64,000 nt of DNA from Paenibacillus macquariensis. Its GTDB lineage: Bacteria > Bacillota > Bacilli > Paenibacillales > Paenibacillaceae. Location of the stretch: NCBI RefSeq assembly GCF_900156375.1, contig NZ_FTNK01000003.1, forward strand, positions 478,576 through 542,575. Reading direction: 5' to 3'. How positions within the stretch are numbered: position 1 is the first letter of the stretch; each line of letters begins with the position of its first letter. The notes beneath the pieces are model-generated. The model saw only the letters and a list, made by a program, of their open reading frames with translations, did no database searches and was not told the origin of the DNA. The position numbers and the translations under genes were made by a program. Below, piece by piece: positions 8,476-16,685 of this stretch.

Positions 8476-9933
8476 TTGAAAAATAGTAAATTAATGACGA
8501 TTATGGTCGCAACTACACTAGTTACATCCGCTTTAGCAGCTGGAACGGCAGGAGCAGCAAGTGCCAAGCCAACGAATCAAGCAGTGAAGAAAGCAGTAGC
8601 GAAAAAGGCAGTAGCATACAAAGTTGTCGATTCATCAATTAACGTGAATGGTAGTAACGTAACTTTGAAATCCATTCTAGTTAATCAAACACCGCTGTAT
8701 GCGGTAAGTGATCTTGCGAAGGCATTGAAGGTTTCGGCGACACTCTCCAAAGGAACGATTACATTAACGGATACCAATGCTGTTCATACAGTTAACATTC
8801 AACCACAGTCACTGAAATATTTAGTTAATAGTGCGAATCTTACATTTAAGACTGCACCAATCGCACAAGATGGAAGAACTTATGTTGAACTTGGTGCGAT
8901 TGTAGAAGCAATCGGTGGCGAAGTGATTACAGGTCAAGCGGATAAAGTGAATCGTATCCTAAGTGTGAAAAGACTGAGTGGAACATTTGATACCCTTCAT
9001 TGGGACGCTACTGGAAATATTGTTGCAACCCAAGAAGATGGAGAAACGGCTCAACTTTACAAGATTAACAAATCAACCTATGCATCTGAGTCGTTGTCTA
9101 CTTCTGCAAGTGCAGGATCAATGACAGTTTCACCTGATGGTCAGCTGGGAGCATTCATTGACGATAATAATATGTTCTCTCTGTTAACAATCAGCAATGG
9201 GCAAGTTCAAATCCTAGGTTCTGATACATCAGTCAAAACAGATCTAAGATGGTCTGCTGATAATAAAAAGGTATATTTCATTCAAGGTGACAAACAAGAG
9301 AAAATTTCCTACATAAGCCTCGACACAGGCAAAATCACAACAGTATTAGCAGATAAGGTTGAGAATAAGTCCGATGTTCGTGTATCTTCCGATGAAACAA
9401 AGATCGTCTATATCGTAAATATAACGGGCGTTGCTAAAACGGATAAAGACGGCACCGAGGAATCGTTAACGATCGACTACTCTGGTGCAGGTGCACAAGT
9501 CTATTCGCTTGATATCGCTACAAAGGATGCTAAGCCAGCTCAATTAACAAAGAGCAATGATAACAAGTTATATCCTGCATTACTAAGCGGTGGCAATGTC
9601 GTGTATATGAGCGCTGATGCAGATAATGTAAGTGCCACTAACGTAATAAAACTAGTTACAGTTGATGGGAAGTCTCAGGATTTAGTTAGTAATATTGATG
9701 TTACTTTCGAAGATGTATCTTATGACGGAATTATCATTGTAGCTGGAATTGCTAAAGACGGAAGCATGAAAGTGATTAAGGTTGATTCAAACGGAACGCA
9801 AGTGGAACTATTCAGCACAAAGAACGATATTTCGGAAGTAGCTCTTTCACCGGATGGTACACAATTGGCAGTTATCTCTGACGGTAAAGTCATCGTAATT
9901 ACGAATGGTCAACAAATTCAGCTTACACAATAA
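8476..9933 (+). CDS. Exported protein with copper-amine-oxidase-like domain and beta-propeller
   Basis: Translation probably begins at TTG 8476, with AAAAGGGTGA 7 bases upstream. The 485-aa product has a signal peptide (cleavage likely near AGAASA, residue 30). A copper-amine-oxidase N-terminal-like domain follows (about 45-165, the non-catalytic module frequent on Paenibacillus surface proteins). A C-terminal region has repeated VSPDGQLGAF, WSADNKKVYF, SSDETKIVYI and LSPDGTQLAV motifs typical of TolB/WD40-type propeller blades. It ends only 30 bases before the pstS start, with no terminator between, so it is likely co-transcribed with pstSCA. A role in phosphate acquisition is inferred from position only. 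Confidence 0.8.
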   Translation: MKNSKLMTIMVATTLVTSALAAGTAGAASAKPTNQAVKKAVAKKAVAYKVVDSSINVNGSNVTLKSILVNQTPLYAVSDLAKALKVSATLSKGTITLTDTNAVHTVNIQPQSLKYLVNSANLTFKTAPIAQDGRTYVELGAIVEAIGGEVITGQADKVNRILSVKRLSGTFDTLHWDATGNIVATQEDGETAQLYKINKSTYASESLSTSASAGSMTVSPDGQLGAFIDDNNMFSLLTISNGQVQILGSDTSVKTDLRWSADNKKVYFIQGDKQEKISYISLDTGKITTVLADKVENKSDVRVSSDETKIVYIVNITGVAKTDKDGTEESLTIDYSGAGAQVYSLDIATKDAKPAQLTKSNDNKLYPALLSGGNVVYMSADADNVSATNVIKLVTVDGKSQDLVSNIDVTFEDVSYDGIIIVAGIAKDGSMKVIKVDSNGTQVELFSTKNDISEVALSPDGTQLAVISDGKVIVITNGQQIQLTQ

Positions 9934-9963
9934 AATGAGGTTTAAATGAGAGGGGTTTTACAA

Positions 9964-10824
9964 GTGAAATTATTCAAAAAAATATCATTAGTTGCAGTTA
10001 CATCCGTTATGTTGGTGTCATCTGCTCTTGTCGGTGCAGTTTCAGCTGCTCCAAGTCAATTGAGTGGGAAAATTACAGTAAATGGTTCAACTGCACTATT
10101 ACCTTTGACTCTTCAAGCTGCAAAAGAGTTTCAAAAATTGAATCCTAAAGTAAAAGTTGCTGCTTCCGGTAAGGGTTCTGTTACAGGGCCACAAGCTGTG
10201 AAAAAGGGCATTGCCGACATTGGTGCTTGTGACTGGGATGCAAGTATGGATGTTCCTGGATTTAAAGCTTTTTCAGGTCAAGTAGCTAACAAGGTAGCGG
10301 TAATTCCTTTCGCTACAGTCGTTAACAATAATGTAAAAGTTACGGATCTTTCCACGGATCAATTGAAAGGTATCTACTCAGGTAAAATCACGAACTGGAA
10401 AGATGTTGGTGGTGATAATGCTGATATCGTAGTCATCACACGCGCATTTGGATCGGGTACTCGTGTTAACTATCAATCTAAAGCACTAAGTGGTGGCGAT
10501 ATCACAAAGAAAGAAAAGAACTATAAAGAAGTTGGATCAAGTGGTGACATGAAAACAGCTGTTGCTACTACACCGAACTCTATCGGTTATATTGACTTGG
10601 TATATGTGACTAGTGATTTGAAGGCAGTTAAATTCAACGGTGTGGCTGCATCAACAGATAATGTTATTAACGGTAGTTACAAAATATGGGCATATGGCTA
10701 TTATATGACTAAGGGTCAACCAACTGGTGCAACAAAAGCCTTTATTGAATATGTTCAAAGCTCCAAGTTCCAACAAAGTTCATTGAAGAAATTGAAGTTC
10801 ATTCCGATTGCTGCAATGAAATAA
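9964..10824 (+). CDS. pstS: Phosphate ABC transporter substrate-binding protein PstS
   Basis: GTG 9964 is preferred, with GAGAGGGG 8 bases upstream; ATG 9946 is in frame and possible with GAGG before it. The 286-aa product has a signal peptide ending AVSA-AP and then the PstS start ITVNGSTALLPL, the phosphate-contacting GSGTRVNY segment near residue 165, and the family end. Unlike typical Firmicute PstS it has no lipobox cysteine, so it looks secreted or held by its partners. It delivers phosphate to PstC-PstA. A strong hairpin follows its stop, which could give it higher mRNA levels than the permease genes. Confidence 0.92.
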   Translation: MKLFKKISLVAVTSVMLVSSALVGAVSAAPSQLSGKITVNGSTALLPLTLQAAKEFQKLNPKVKVAASGKGSVTGPQAVKKGIADIGACDWDASMDVPGFKAFSGQVANKVAVIPFATVVNNNVKVTDLSTDQLKGIYSGKITNWKDVGGDNADIVVITRAFGSGTRVNYQSKALSGGDITKKEKNYKEVGSSGDMKTAVATTPNSIGYIDLVYVTSDLKAVKFNGVAASTDNVINGSYKIWAYGYYMTKGQPTGATKAFIEYVQSSKFQQSSLKKLKFIPIAAMK

Positions 10825-10853
10825 GAATTATTAAGAAAAAGAAAGATCATTAT

Positions 10854-10890
10854 GCAGCCAGCTCTAGAAACATTGGAGCTGGCTGCTTTC
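10854..10890 (+). terminator. Intra-operon hairpin between pstS and pstC
   Basis: GCAGCCAGCTC (10854-10864) pairs perfectly with GAGCTGGCTGC (10876-10886), 11 bp, followed by TTTCT. The short T run suggests partial termination or 3'-end protection of the pstS message. Confidence 0.65.
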
Positions 10891-10903
10891 TGGGAGGTAT
10901 ATG

Positions 10904-11854
10904 ATGGGTACGCCTGCACAATCGTTCGCGACTAAAGATGAATTGCTAACTAAACCTATGGGCTCAAATCGGTTTAACAGATATGCGAGGGTGCACTTTA
11001 GCAATAAGTTGTTTAAATTTTATGCCCTATTTAGCATATTTGCCCTATGTTTTGTATTGGGCCTTGTTATTTTCTTCATTGGAAAAACAGCACTACTGAC
11101 ATTTCAACATGTTTCTGTTGCTGAGTTCTTCTTTTCATTTGATTGGACACCTGAGGAGGGACGCTTTGGAGCGGCTCTGTTTATCATTAATACATTATCG
11201 TTGACTGCTCTTACGCTCGTGATCGCGGTGCCTATATCTGTAGGTATGGCTATCTTGATTGCTGAGATTGCTCCAACTTGGTTTAAGAATTTAGTACGCC
11301 CGGTTCTCGATCTACTAGTAGGTATTCCATCTATTGTATACGGTTATTTGGGATTGACGGTGCTCATACCCTTTCTTCGTGAAATAAGTGGTGAGAATCT
11401 TGGGGATGGTCTGCTTGCAGCAGCGCTGGTTCTAACACTCATGATCCTACCTACGATATGTCGTATTAGTGATGATGCGATTTCAGCGGTACCTAAGAAA
11501 TACCGTGATGCTGCATATGCTATGGGGTCTACGCGCATACAAGTTATTATGAAAGTGATACTACCAGCAGCAGGTAGGGGTGTTGTTGCGGCAATTATTA
11601 TGGGAATGACACGTGCAATAGGTGAGACTATGGCTGTTGTAATGGTTATAGGGAATACAGCGCAGTTAGCTAAGTCATTTTTCTCTCCTACTTCAGTGTT
11701 GACGAGTAATATTGTTATGCAAATATCAAATGTCGATTTTGATTCGCCTTGGAATTATGCATTGCACATGATGGCATTCTTGTTGCTACTTATATCATTT
11801 GCTCTTATCTTATTTATACGCTTCCTGGGTAGAAAGGGAGGGGATCTTACATGA
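10904..11854 (+). CDS. pstC: Phosphate ABC transporter permease PstC
   Basis: ATG 10904 has GGAGG 6 bases upstream; ATG 10901 is an alternative one codon earlier. The 316-aa product has six transmembrane helices, with a long cytoplasmic N-terminus (about 40 residues). The EAA loop AAYAMGSTRIQVIMKVILPAA contacts the ATPase. MTRAIGETMAV is a PstC signature. With PstA it forms the phosphate channel. Its stop overlaps the pstA start by four bases. Confidence 0.92.
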   Translation: MGTPAQSFATKDELLTKPMGSNRFNRYARVHFSNKLFKFYALFSIFALCFVLGLVIFFIGKTALLTFQHVSVAEFFFSFDWTPEEGRFGAALFIINTLSLTALTLVIAVPISVGMAILIAEIAPTWFKNLVRPVLDLLVGIPSIVYGYLGLTVLIPFLREISGENLGDGLLAAALVLTLMILPTICRISDDAISAVPKKYRDAAYAMGSTRIQVIMKVILPAAGRGVVAAIIMGMTRAIGETMAVVMVIGNTAQLAKSFFSPTSVLTSNIVMQISNVDFDSPWNYALHMMAFLLLLISFALILFIRFLGRKGGDLT

Positions 11855-12732
11855 GTGGTTTTACAAGAACTCCGAAAATAACACGTTCTATTAGGCTTAA
11901 TAAAATTGCAACAGTTGGGTTTTATACGTTAGGTATCTTAGTTCTAACGCTTATATTTTGGCTTCTTTATACGATTCTGAGCAAGGGGTTACCTAGCTTA
12001 TCATGGGGGTTCTTGACGAAACTACCTGAAGAAATGGATGTTGGTGGGGGAATTGGCCCCGTGTTATTTAATTCATTCTATATTCTAGGTATTTCATTAG
12101 CCTTATCGATCCCTATAGGGATCGGAGCCGGAATCTACATGGCTGAATATGCTCCAAAGAACAAGTTTACCGAAGTATTGCGTATTTGTGTTGAAAGCTT
12201 GGCCTCTGTCCCTTCTATTGTGTTTGGAATGTTAGGGTTAGCGATCTTTGCTTCTTATTTTCAAGTAGGACTTACGATATTAGGTGGGGCTGTCAGTCTA
12301 GCCTTTCTAAATCTACCTATGCTTGCTCGTGTCACAGAGGAATCTATTCGAGCTGTACCGGTTGATGTTCGTAACGCTTCCTATGCGCTAGGGACGACGA
12401 AATTCCAGTGTATTCGCACAGTCGTGCTACCTATCGCTATGCGAGGAATTATTACAGGCATTTGTTTGGTAGCAGGTAGAGCATTTGGAGAATCAGCGGT
12501 CATCCTCTTAACGGCGGGTCTAAGCACTTCTGGAGAGATGTGGGACTTTAATCTATTCTCGCCTGGAGAGACGCTTGCAGTGCATCTGTGGTATGTACAA
12601 TCAGAGGCAATCGTGGAAGATGCGAAGCAGATCGCAGACCGATCAGCAGCTGTATTAGTTCTGGTAGTGCTACTTATTAATCTTCTGTTCCGAATTCCTT
12701 TATGGATAAGCAACCGTAAATTGAAAATGTAG
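11851..12732 (+). CDS. pstA: Phosphate ABC transporter permease PstA
   Basis: The 293-aa membrane protein has six helices, the EAA loop ASYALGTTKFQCIRTVVLPIA and the PstA motif RAFGESAVILLTAG. Its ATG overlaps the pstC stop (ATGA), so the two are translationally coupled. The expected pstB ATPase and phoU are not downstream; a hairpin region and unrelated small genes follow. The transporter therefore needs an ATPase encoded elsewhere in the genome. Confidence 0.92.
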   Translation: MSGFTRTPKITRSIRLNKIATVGFYTLGILVLTLIFWLLYTILSKGLPSLSWGFLTKLPEEMDVGGGIGPVLFNSFYILGISLALSIPIGIGAGIYMAEYAPKNKFTEVLRICVESLASVPSIVFGMLGLAIFASYFQVGLTILGGAVSLAFLNLPMLARVTEESIRAVPVDVRNASYALGTTKFQCIRTVVLPIAMRGIITGICLVAGRAFGESAVILLTAGLSTSGEMWDFNLFSPGETLAVHLWYVQSEAIVEDAKQIADRSAAVLVLVVLLINLLFRIPLWISNRKLKM

Positions 12733-12770
12733 TATGCCTTATTTCATTTCGCAAATTGGCTGATTCTTTG

Positions 12771-12803
12771 AGGTCTAAATAGACCTGGGGGATCGGTCTA
12801 TTT
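12771..12803 (+). terminator. Two overlapping hairpins after pstA
   Basis: AGGTCTAAATAGACCT (12771-12786) is a near-perfect palindrome. Its second arm can instead pair as AAATAGACC (12777-12785) with GGTCTATTT (12795-12803). The second form ends in a U-containing tail and is the likelier terminator. Confidence 0.5.
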
Positions 12804-12926
12804 GACTATTATCACTACATTAAGAAGACAGGAAACATTCTTTAACATTTGATTAAATGTAAATATTTGATAAGATACGATAAAGGCCTCCTTACACGAG
12901 GTCTATATTTTTATGGAGGGATTAAT

Positions 12927-12998
12927 ATGGGTATGTATTATCGTGGTTTAGATAGGGAGAAGTTTCATACAGGGGGTGAAATATACTATGAACCATAG
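12927..12998 (+). CDS. 23-codon small ORF overlapping the next gene
   Basis: A TGGAGGG ribosome site lies 6 bases before the ATG at 12927. The frame encodes MGMYYRGLDREKFHTGGEIY plus Tyr-Glu-Pro and stops at 12998, 11 bases inside the start of the GreA-domain gene. It may be a real microprotein or a leader that couples translation to the next gene. I do not recognise it. Confidence 0.4.
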   Translation: MGMYYRGLDREKFHTGGEIYYEP

Positions 12999-13437
12999 TG
13001 CGATCTTTCAAGGTTCTAATACCCAGTTGGTGAACCAGCTTGTATTCTTTGATGAAGAGCGGCAATTTTTCTTGAAGAATTATATATCAGATAATTCTAA
13101 TGAGCGAAATAAAGTGGATCAAGTTCTTTGTATGTATACGTCATCACTTGAGAATATTATTGCTGAGGGGAATCCAGAGTCTTTGAATTCTAGGGTTCTT
13201 ATTGGTAGTCAAGTGACTCTTCAGTATCAGGATGATGGTTATGAAGAGCAATATACGATTGTTTTTCCTCATTTGACGGATTCAAGTAAGAACTGGATCT
13301 CATTCCTATCTCCGATTGGATTGCAATTATTAACGACTACCATGGATGAGCTGTATGAATTTGTGGTACCTTCAGGCTCTATTAAAGTAAGAATTAAAGA
13401 GATTAAATACATGAATTACGGTGAGGTAGACAGGTAA
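12988..13437 (+). CDS. GreA/GreB C-terminal-domain protein, 149 aa
   Basis: The second half (about residues 65-147) matches the FKBP-like C-terminal domain of GreA/GreB: VLIGSQVTLQYQDDGYEEQY, then ISFLSPIGLQLLTTTMDELYEF, then VPSGSIKVRIKEIKY. The N-terminal 60 residues are helical but too short to be the full GreA coiled coil, and the acidic tip is not evident. Such proteins bind RNA polymerase (compare Rnk) and could compete with Gre factors; that is inference. The start may be GTG 12976 or ATG 12988; the latter is better placed relative to AGGGGG. It overlaps a 23-codon upstream ORF and is followed by a Cse60-like gene. Confidence 0.7.
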   Translation: MNHSAIFQGSNTQLVNQLVFFDEERQFFLKNYISDNSNERNKVDQVLCMYTSSLENIIAEGNPESLNSRVLIGSQVTLQYQDDGYEEQYTIVFPHLTDSSKNWISFLSPIGLQLLTTTMDELYEFVVPSGSIKVRIKEIKYMNYGEVDR

Positions 13438-13467
13438 TCAAGTTTGTTACTATAAGGAGAGTGGAAG

Positions 13468-13665
13468 ATGATACAGGTTAAAGAGTTTGTAGATTCGGAT
13501 AATTCTTATGCTGAGAATAAGGCTAATCAGTTTTTAGCTGGATTAAAAGATGAGCAAGTGATTAACATCTGTTATGAATCTGTAATTAAGACCAACAACT
13601 CAAGAACAGAACGGCAGAGAAGCACCATACTGGTCGTTTATAGAGTTGAAGATAAAGTAGAATAG
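13468..13665 (+). CDS. Cse60-family sporulation protein, 65 aa
   Basis: The product begins MIQVKEFVDSDNSYAENKAN, has a helix and then the core strand VINICYESVI, and ends with STILVVYRVED, the pattern of the Cse60 (PF10957) family. Cse60 is a sigma-E-dependent sporulation protein of unknown function in Bacillus. A TAAGGAGAG ribosome site precedes the ATG. It lies 30 bases after the GreA-domain gene and 20 bases before the small membrane protein, suggesting one operon. Confidence 0.75.
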   Translation: MIQVKEFVDSDNSYAENKANQFLAGLKDEQVINICYESVIKTNNSRTERQRSTILVVYRVEDKVE

Positions 13666-13685
13666 TAAGGAAAGGAGTTTTTAGA

Positions 13686-13868
13686 GTGAGGGAATACCAA
13701 CCTCCCCCCAAGGGAGGAATGGATGATAAGACAACAAAGAAAAACATCGATGGTGTTAAAAATGAGGATCGGAAGTATAGTGTGTTCTTTTTATACTTAT
13801 CTTCCATTTCGACGATGTGTATTGTGACACTCATGATTTGTTGGTTTGTTTACACGATCATTAAATAA
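13686..13868 (+). CDS. Small membrane protein, 60 aa
   Basis: GTG 13686 has AAAGGAG 7 bases upstream. The product has a charged N-terminal half (REYQPPPKGGMDDKTTKKN and further lysines) and one C-terminal transmembrane helix (about residues 33-58) ending at Ile-Ile-Lys, so it should sit in the membrane with N-terminus inside. No family is recognised. It is the last gene before a strong terminator. Confidence 0.6.
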   Translation: MREYQPPPKGGMDDKTTKKNIDGVKNEDRKYSVFFLYLSSISTMCIVTLMICWFVYTIIK

Positions 13869-13902
13869 GGATAGCGAAGATGTCATGCTATTCATTTCAC
13901 AA

Positions 13903-13943
13903 AAGGGACTACTTTTCTGTTTATAGAAAAGTAGTCCCTTAAA
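13903..13943 (+). terminator. Strong terminator of the small-gene cluster
   Basis: A perfect 16-bp stem pairs 13903-13918 with 13925-13940 around a 6-base loop. Arms contain AGGGACTACTTTTCT and its complement. Confidence 0.8.
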
Positions 13944-13982
13944 TGTTTATTAGAGGTTTTGAGGTCTAATCTCCAATAGAAC

Positions 13983-14012
13983 ACAAAAAAAGACTCCCCA
14001 GATGGAGAGTCT
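13983..14012 (-). terminator. Terminator of the second tRNA-Arg
   Basis: On the minus strand AGACTCTCC pairs with GGGGAGTCT with one mismatch around a short loop, followed by TTTTTTT. It lies about 10 bases past the tRNA 3' end. Confidence 0.85.
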
Positions 14013-14022
14013 TTATTCTATA

Positions 14023-14096
<74 letters not shown>

Positions 14097-14116
14097 GCGA
14101 AAAACGAACAATTAAT

Positions 14117-14145
14117 AATATATCATGGCAGGCATGTAATAGCAA
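14117..14145 (-). promoter_or_regulatory. Putative promoter of the second tRNA-Arg
   Basis: On the minus strand TTGCTA (14145-14140) and TATATT (14122-14117) are separated by 17 bases and lie about 20 bases before the tRNA. Confidence 0.55.
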
Positions 14146-14209
14146 GCATTTTTTATTAATATATGAAAATGATGTGATAAAGGTGACTTTTTAAAACTTG
14201 GAAGAGGTG

Positions 14210-14218
14210 TGATATAAT
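14210..14218 (+). promoter_or_regulatory. Extended -10 promoter of the ysoA-like gene
   Basis: TGATATAAT is a perfect extended -10 element. Transcription should start near 14225, which bears on the start codon of the next gene. Confidence 0.6.
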
Positions 14219-14255
14219 TTGAATAATGGAGATATGGAAGAGAGGAGGAGCATTT

Positions 14256-15182
14256 ATAAACGACACAAATTCCCCTGGCAAAGATAATATTGTGCTTTTT
14301 CCGAAGACGTTGGATTACTATCAGATTCAACTTACGGTCATGCTTGAAAGCGAACGATACGCAGAAGCGATGGAGTTACTGCGATTCTTGCTTCAATGCC
14401 AAGGCCAGGAAGAGCGACATATTGATGAATGGCAGGCGTTACTTGAATGGTTAGAGACTGCTTTCCCTCACTATATAGAGGGAGAAGATAATGAACAAGC
14501 TCATTTGGATAAAGAAATTGATCTAGATGAAGAAGAATTAACAAGGCTTAAAGTGATGGGTAAGCTTGCTGAAGATGCCGATTATGCTAATAAGTTGCTC
14601 TACAAAGTCATGCATGAGGCTTTGTCGGAACAGACCATGTTGGCATTAGAACATCTATCCTACTTGAACGGTGAAGATATAGATCGGTCTTTGACAGAAT
14701 GGTTACAGACTAGAGCAATGCATCCACTCCTTCAGTATCGGGTACTGCAGACCCTTCATAAGCGAGGCATGCAAGGATGCGTGACTTTTGTGCGAGGACA
14801 GGAACAAGTTGAAGTTGAAATTGAAAATGTTCCGCTGAAAGATAGCGACTTTCCGCTCGTTGTACACGATATTGTAGATCGGGTGGCACAACATACCGAA
14901 GTACAGGAACCTACGCTTTATTATTTTGCTCAAGAGCTGTGGATCCAATTTATTAAAGGTGCATATGGAACAAATGTCTATCAATCTTTGCTTATTGAAG
15001 AAGATTTGATTATGGATATCTGGGCGGCTGCACTTCATCAAACAGTATCTGAGAGTCTTACAGGAAATAGGAATGAAGAAGAAACACGTGCTATGTATGG
15101 GATAACAGAGAATATTCGGTTTCAATTCGAACAAGCCTATCGTGCTCTGAAGCAATTTATTTCTGAAGGGATATCGGATTAA
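14256..15182 (+). CDS. ysoA: YsoA-like TPR-type protein
   Basis: About 308 aa, acidic, mostly helical, with TPR-like helix pairs (for example YAEAMELLRFLLQCQGQEE near the start). It precedes tig, as ysoA adjoins tig in Bacillus, which supports the name. The best ribosome site (GAGGAGG, 14242-14248) points to the in-frame ATA at 14256 as start. An ATG at 14226 is in frame but lies at the predicted transcription start and has no ribosome site. The coordinates given assume ATA. The function is unknown; protein-protein contact is suggested by the repeat type. Confidence 0.7.
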   Translation: MNDTNSPGKDNIVLFPKTLDYYQIQLTVMLESERYAEAMELLRFLLQCQGQEERHIDEWQALLEWLETAFPHYIEGEDNEQAHLDKEIDLDEEELTRLKVMGKLAEDADYANKLLYKVMHEALSEQTMLALEHLSYLNGEDIDRSLTEWLQTRAMHPLLQYRVLQTLHKRGMQGCVTFVRGQEQVEVEIENVPLKDSDFPLVVHDIVDRVAQHTEVQEPTLYYFAQELWIQFIKGAYGTNVYQSLLIEEDLIMDIWAAALHQTVSESLTGNRNEEETRAMYGITENIRFQFEQAYRALKQFISEGISD

Positions 15183-15196
15183 CCATAACCCTGCTC

Positions 15197-15225
15197 TTGA
15201 AAAAGAATTCAATGTTGTTTATACT
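15197..15225 (+). promoter_or_regulatory. Putative sigma-A promoter of tig
   Basis: TTGAAA (15197-15202) and TATACT (15220-15225) are exactly 17 bases apart, about 75 bases before the tig start. Confidence 0.6.
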
Positions 15226-15301
15226 AAAATGGTTGTTCTATGCGTGAATTTATGTAGATAATAATAAACAATTGAAATATTTTTGGAGGGGAAAGCATAA
15301 A

Positions 15302-16636
15302 ATGAAAGCAACCTGGGAAAAAATAGAGAAGAACCTTGGGGTTCTTGAAGTAGAAGTAGAAGTAGAGCGTGTAACCGAGGCACTCGATAAGGCTTTTACT
15401 AAAGTATCTAAGAAAGCAAATGTACCTGGATTCCGTAAAGGTAAAGTGCCACGTTCCATATTTGAATCACGTTATGGCGTAGAAAGTCTGTATCAAGATG
15501 CAATTGATATCTTGCTTCCAGAAGTTTATACACAAGCGGTTGATGAAACAGACATATTCCCTGTAGATCGTCCGGAAATTGATATTGATCAATTTGCTAA
15601 AGGTCAGGTTTTTAAATTTAAAGCCAAAGTAATTGTTAAGCCTGAAGTAACATTGGGTCAATACACAGGTGTAGAAGTGCCAGTGCAAGCAGTTGTAGTA
15701 ACTGAAGAAGAACTAAACGAAGAATTGGGTCGTTTGCAAGAGCGTCATGCTGAGTTAGTTGTTATCGAAGAAGGCGTTGCAGAAAATGGCGATATCACAA
15801 TTATCGACTTTGATGGTTCTGTAGACGGTGTTCCTTTCGAAGGCGGACAAGCTGAGCGTTATTCTTTGGAACTTGGAAGTAACACATTTATTCCAGGATT
15901 TGAAGAGCAAGTTGTAGGATTAGCTACAGGCGATCTTAAAGACGTTGAAGTTACTTTCCCAGATACGTACCATGCAGAAGATCTTGCTGGTAAAAAAGCA
16001 ATCTTCAAAGTGAAAATTCATGAAATCAAACGTAAACAACTTCCTGTATTGGATGATGAGTTTGCAAAAGACGTTAGTGAATTCGAAACATTATCTGAGT
16101 ACAAAGAAGATTTGAACAAACAACTTGTTGCTCGTAAAGAGCAAGAAGCAAAAGGTGTTCGTGAAGGTCTTGTCGTAGATAAAGTTGCTGAATTAGCTGA
16201 AGTTGAGATTCCAGAAGCAATGATCGCTAGTGAAGTTCAAAGCATGATGCGTGATTTTGATAATCGTCTTCGCGCTCAAGGCATGAACCTTGAAATGTTC
16301 CTAAGCTTCTCCGGTCAAACAACGGAAGATCTTCAAGAACAAATGAAAGGTGATGCAGACAAACGCGTTCGTAACAATCTTGTTCTTGAGCAAGTATCTA
16401 AAGTTGAGAACATTGAAGTTACAGACGAAGATGTCACTAAAGAATTGGAAGCAATGTCTGAATCCTACAAACGTTCTGCTGAAGAGCTTCGTAGCGTTCT
16501 AGAAGGTAATGGTTCATTGAATAGTTTACGTGAAGAAATTTCATTGCGTAAAACAATTGATTTCCTACTGTCTAACAGTAAAGAAATCGCTGCTGTAGAA
16601 GTTAAAGAAGAGGCAACTTCAGAAGAAAGTAAATAA
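15302..16636 (+). CDS. tig: Trigger factor (ribosome-associated chaperone and prolyl isomerase)
   Basis: ATG 15302 follows GGAGGGGAAA by about 10 bases. The 444-aa protein has the ribosome-binding domain with the signature GFRKGKVPR (about residues 36-44), the FKBP-type prolyl isomerase domain (about 155-245, GDITIIDFDGSVDG and FIPGFEEQVVG), and a helical C-terminal chaperone domain. It binds nascent chains at the ribosome exit. Codon use is strongly biased, fitting high expression. It has its own promoter and a terminator, separating it from clpP. Confidence 0.97.
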   Translation: MKATWEKIEKNLGVLEVEVEVERVTEALDKAFTKVSKKANVPGFRKGKVPRSIFESRYGVESLYQDAIDILLPEVYTQAVDETDIFPVDRPEIDIDQFAKGQVFKFKAKVIVKPEVTLGQYTGVEVPVQAVVVTEEELNEELGRLQERHAELVVIEEGVAENGDITIIDFDGSVDGVPFEGGQAERYSLELGSNTFIPGFEEQVVGLATGDLKDVEVTFPDTYHAEDLAGKKAIFKVKIHEIKRKQLPVLDDEFAKDVSEFETLSEYKEDLNKQLVARKEQEAKGVREGLVVDKVAELAEVEIPEAMIASEVQSMMRDFDNRLRAQGMNLEMFLSFSGQTTEDLQEQMKGDADKRVRNNLVLEQVSKVENIEVTDEDVTKELEAMSESYKRSAEELRSVLEGNGSLNSLREEISLRKTIDFLLSNSKEIAAVEVKEEATSEESK

Positions 16637-16650
16637 GAAGTCTGCTTATG

Positions 16651-16685
16651 ATAAGGCGCGTATTTATTTACGTGCCTTATTTTTA
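16651..16685 (+). terminator. Terminator of tig
   Basis: ATAAGGCGCGTA pairs with TACGTGCCTTAT around a short loop and is followed by TTTTTA. It lies 15 bases past the tig stop. Confidence 0.85.

Noticed and set aside
14703..15212. 169-codon minus-strand frame
   Set aside because: It is the reverse of the ysoA-like gene and shows cysteine- and phenylalanine-rich antisense composition with no start signal.
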